Shown here: one piece after another, positions 4,266 through 6,091 of the stretch
Layout of the letters: each line of letters starts with the position of its first letter
Numbering within the stretch: the first letter of the stretch is position 1
Assembly (NCBI GenBank): GCA_022511055.1
Contig: JAFLSH010000180.1
Span: 1 to 6,091 of the forward strand
Direction: 5' to 3'
Length of the DNA: 6,091 nt
Source of the DNA: Prevotella sp.
Lineage (GTDB): Bacteria > Bacteroidota > Bacteroidia > Bacteroidales > Bacteroidaceae
The notes under the pieces: model-generated
The model's input: only the letters and a program-made list of their open reading frames with translations
Database searches by the model: none
Told to the model about the DNA's origin: nothing
Position numbers and translations under genes: made by a program

Positions 4266-6091
4266 CTAAATTGCTTTTTCGCCATCTCCTTGTTGCTCGG
4301 CATGGAAATGGTCATAGACAATTTGAGCCTTTGCCGGACCTATGAGTGCGGCCAGTTCTTCTGCGGTTGCCTCGCGTATCTTCTTGACCGATTTAAGGCC
4401 GTTTAGAAGCCCGTCGCGCGTTTTAGGCCCTATGCCCTTGATGTCGTCAAGCTCTGAGTGCAGAGCGCGCTTAGAGCGCTTCTCTCGGTGGAAAGTGATG
4501 GCAAAGCGGTGTACCTCGTCTTGCAGCTGGGTCAGTACGTGGAAAAGCTCAGAATCTGTCTTCAGCGCAACGTGGATAGGGGGAAAGCCGTAGAGCAGTT
4601 CGTTGGTGCGGTGGCGGTCGTTTTTGGCCAGTCCGGCAATGGGTATGTCGAGGTGCAGCTCGTCTTGAATCACCTGCCTGATGACTTCCATCTGCCCCTT
4701 TCCGCCGTCAGCCACAATGAGGTTAGGCAGCGGCTGTTGCTCCTCAATCAGCCGGCTGTAGCGGCGGTGTACGACTTCTTTCATGGAGGCGTAGTCATCG
4801 GGGCCGGCAACGCTCTTGATGTTATAGCGCTTGTAGTCGCGCTTCGAAGGCTTCATTTTCTTGAATACCACGCAGGCAGCCACGGCATCAGTGCCCGAGA
4901 TGTTTGAATTGTCGAAGCACTCAATCTGATAGGGCAGGGTGGGCAGGTGCAGCTTCTCCTGGAGTTCTTTCATCAGCCGCACTTGCTTCTGTTCGGGATT
5001 CAGTTTTTCGGCCTGTTTCAGCCGGTCGAACTTGTATTGTTTGCCGTTCATTACCGACAGGTCCAGCAGTGTCTTCTTGTCGCCACGTTGTGGCACGGTG
5101 AAGGTGATGCCTTCCAGCTCGATGGCCATGTCCATGGGCACAATGACTTCCTTGGCATCGCTCTTGAAGCGCTCGCGCAGTTCGACAATGCCTAATTGCA
5201 GCAGCTCCTCATCGCGCTCGTTCAGTTTCTTCTTGTACTCGATGGTAAACGACTGGTTGATGCTGCCGTTTGATACGTGAATGTAGTTGATGAAAGCCAT
5301 CTTCTCATCGCTGGTGATGGAGAATACGTCAACGTTGTTGATGGTATGCGAAACCACTTCGCTCTTGCTGACAAATCCATCGAGCGCCATGTATTTCCGC
5401 TTCACCTCTTCGGCCTCTTCGAAGCGCAGTTCTTCAGACAGGCGCATCATCTCATCGCGCAGCTCGCGCAGTACCTGCCGCGTGTTGCCTTTCAGTATCT
5501 CGCGAGCCTGCTGTATGTTCTTTTGGTAGTCTTCGTATGATTGCCTGCCAATGCAAGGCCCAAGGCATTTCTTGATGTGGAAGTCAAGGCAGACTCTGTA
5601 TTTCCCGCTCTCGACTCCTTCTTTGTTGAGCGGTTGTCGGCAGGTGCGCGGGTGGTATAGCTCCTTGATGAGATTCAGCACGGCATACATCGCTCCGATA
5701 TGCGAGTAGGGGCCGTAGTAGCTGCCCCACTTCTTGTTGATGGTACGGGTCTTGAAGATACGCGGAAAGTATTCGTTGCTGATGCAGATGCTGGGGTAGG
5801 TCTTGCCGTCTTTCAGCAACACGTTGTAGCGCGGGTTGTATTTCTTGATAAGAGAGTTCTCGAGTAGCAAGGCATCTTCCTCAGTGTTGACCACAGTGTA
5901 GCTGATGTCATGAATCTTGCTGACCAGCACCTTGGTCTTGAAGCGGTCAACCTCTGTGTGGAAGTAAGACGAAACCCTTGCCTTCAAGTTTTTCGCCTTA
6001 CCCACATAGATGATGGTGTGGCTCTCGTCATAGTACTGATAGCTGCCTGGCTTCTCTGGCAGGCGGCTGACAATACCTTTCAGGTAAGCTA
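4266..6091 (-). CDS. uvrC: Excinuclease ABC subunit C (5' end cut by window edge)
   Basis: UvrC makes the two incisions in nucleotide excision repair after loading by UvrA2-UvrB. The reading frame stays open to the window edge. The codons upstream of the GTG at 6005 encode AYLKGIVSRLPEKPGSY and on to YVGKAKNLK, so that GTG is an internal valine. About 608 residues are visible and only a few N-terminal ones are missing. In visible numbering: a GIY-YIG nuclease (G15-S-Y17, Y28-V-G30, R38, E77, N89) makes the 3' cut. Four cysteines (150, 167, 175, 179) match the proposed Fe-S ligands. A UVR motif (about 204-239) contacts UvrB. An RNase H-like domain makes the 5' cut, with D393 in CFDNSN, D431/D432 in PDDYASM, D461 in VADGG and H534 in FHREKRSK. 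Helix-hairpin-helix motifs lie at about 549-562 and 580-591. All catalytic residues are present. GC content is markedly higher than in the cassette downstream. Confidence 0.97.
   Translation of the reverse strand, partial: AYLKGIVSRLPEKPGSYQYYDESHTIIYVGKAKNLKARVSSYFHTEVDRFKTKVLVSKIHDISYTVVNTEEDALLLENSLIKKYNPRYNVLLKDGKTYPSICISNEYFPRIFKTRTINKKWGSYYGPYSHIGAMYAVLNLIKELYHPRTCRQPLNKEGVESGKYRVCLDFHIKKCLGPCIGRQSYEDYQKNIQQAREILKGNTRQVLRELRDEMMRLSEELRFEEAEEVKRKYMALDGFVSKSEVVSHTINNVDVFSITSDEKMAFINYIHVSNGSINQSFTIEYKKKLNERDEELLQLGIVELRERFKSDAKEVIVPMDMAIELEGITFTVPQRGDKKTLLDLSVMNGKQYKFDRLKQAEKLNPEQKQVRLMKELQEKLHLPTLPYQIECFDNSNISGTDAVAACVVFKKMKPSKRDYKRYNIKSVAGPDDYASMKEVVHRRYSRLIEEQQPLPNLIVADGGKGQMEVIRQVIQDELHLDIPIAGLAKNDRHRTNELLYGFPPIHVALKTDSELFHVLTQLQDEVHRFAITFHREKRSKRALHSELDDIKGIGPKTRDGLLNGLKSVKKIREATAEELAALIGPAKAQIVYDHFHAEQQGDGEKAI

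Noticed and set aside
4342..5540. Several plus-strand open frames opposite uvrC (up to 149 codons), and similar ones opposite deoC, dtd and the MazG-like gene
   Set aside because: They are antisense to genes with intact conserved domains. They overlap one another in different frames, and their products are low-complexity Ser/Arg/Leu-rich sequences typical of antisense translation.
4266..6005. uvrC starting at the GTG at 6005
   Set aside because: The in-frame codons upstream encode the conserved LPEKPGSY and YVG parts of the GIY-YIG domain, so this GTG is internal and the true start lies beyond the window.

Overview
The window looks like a chromosomal segment of a Bacteroidales bacterium (Prevotella/Bacteroides type). 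Three things suggest this: the protein sequences (especially UvrC and the MazG-like protein), a textbook Bacteroidetes -33/-7 promoter (TTTG, 19 bases, TAACTTTG), and a lack of clear Shine-Dalgarno sequences. The genus is an inference. All seven genes lie on the minus strand, so transcription runs from high to low coordinates.

Region by region: (1) 4266-6091 is uvrC, nucleotide excision repair, missing only its extreme N-terminus at the window edge. (2) 3969-4265 is an AT-rich gap carrying the promoter of the next block. (3) 2247-3968 is an AT-rich three-gene operon: two different DUF488 proteins followed by a protein I recognise as a dual-OB (DuOB-type) family member. (4) 2082-2246 is an AT-rich gap with a composite inverted repeat. 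(5) 102-2081 is a compact, GC-richer operon: dtd (D-aminoacyl-tRNA deacylase), a three-helix membrane protein, a MazG-like nucleotide pyrophosphohydrolase, and deoC (deoxyribose-phosphate aldolase). (6) 1-101 holds a strong hairpin downstream of deoC.

The flanking genes are housekeeping: repair of damaged DNA, clearance of mischarged tRNA, nucleotide-pool sanitation and deoxynucleoside salvage. As I recall, uvrC-dtd-mazG-deoC neighbours are common in Bacteroidales. On that reading the DUF488/DUF488/DuOB cassette is an accessory insertion between uvrC and dtd. Its base composition differs sharply from the flanks, it has its own promoter, and its genes are tightly packed. No integrase or transposase is visible. 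This cassette is the most interesting part of the window. Its biochemical function is unknown. A nucleic-acid-related or defence role is plausible but is only an inference.
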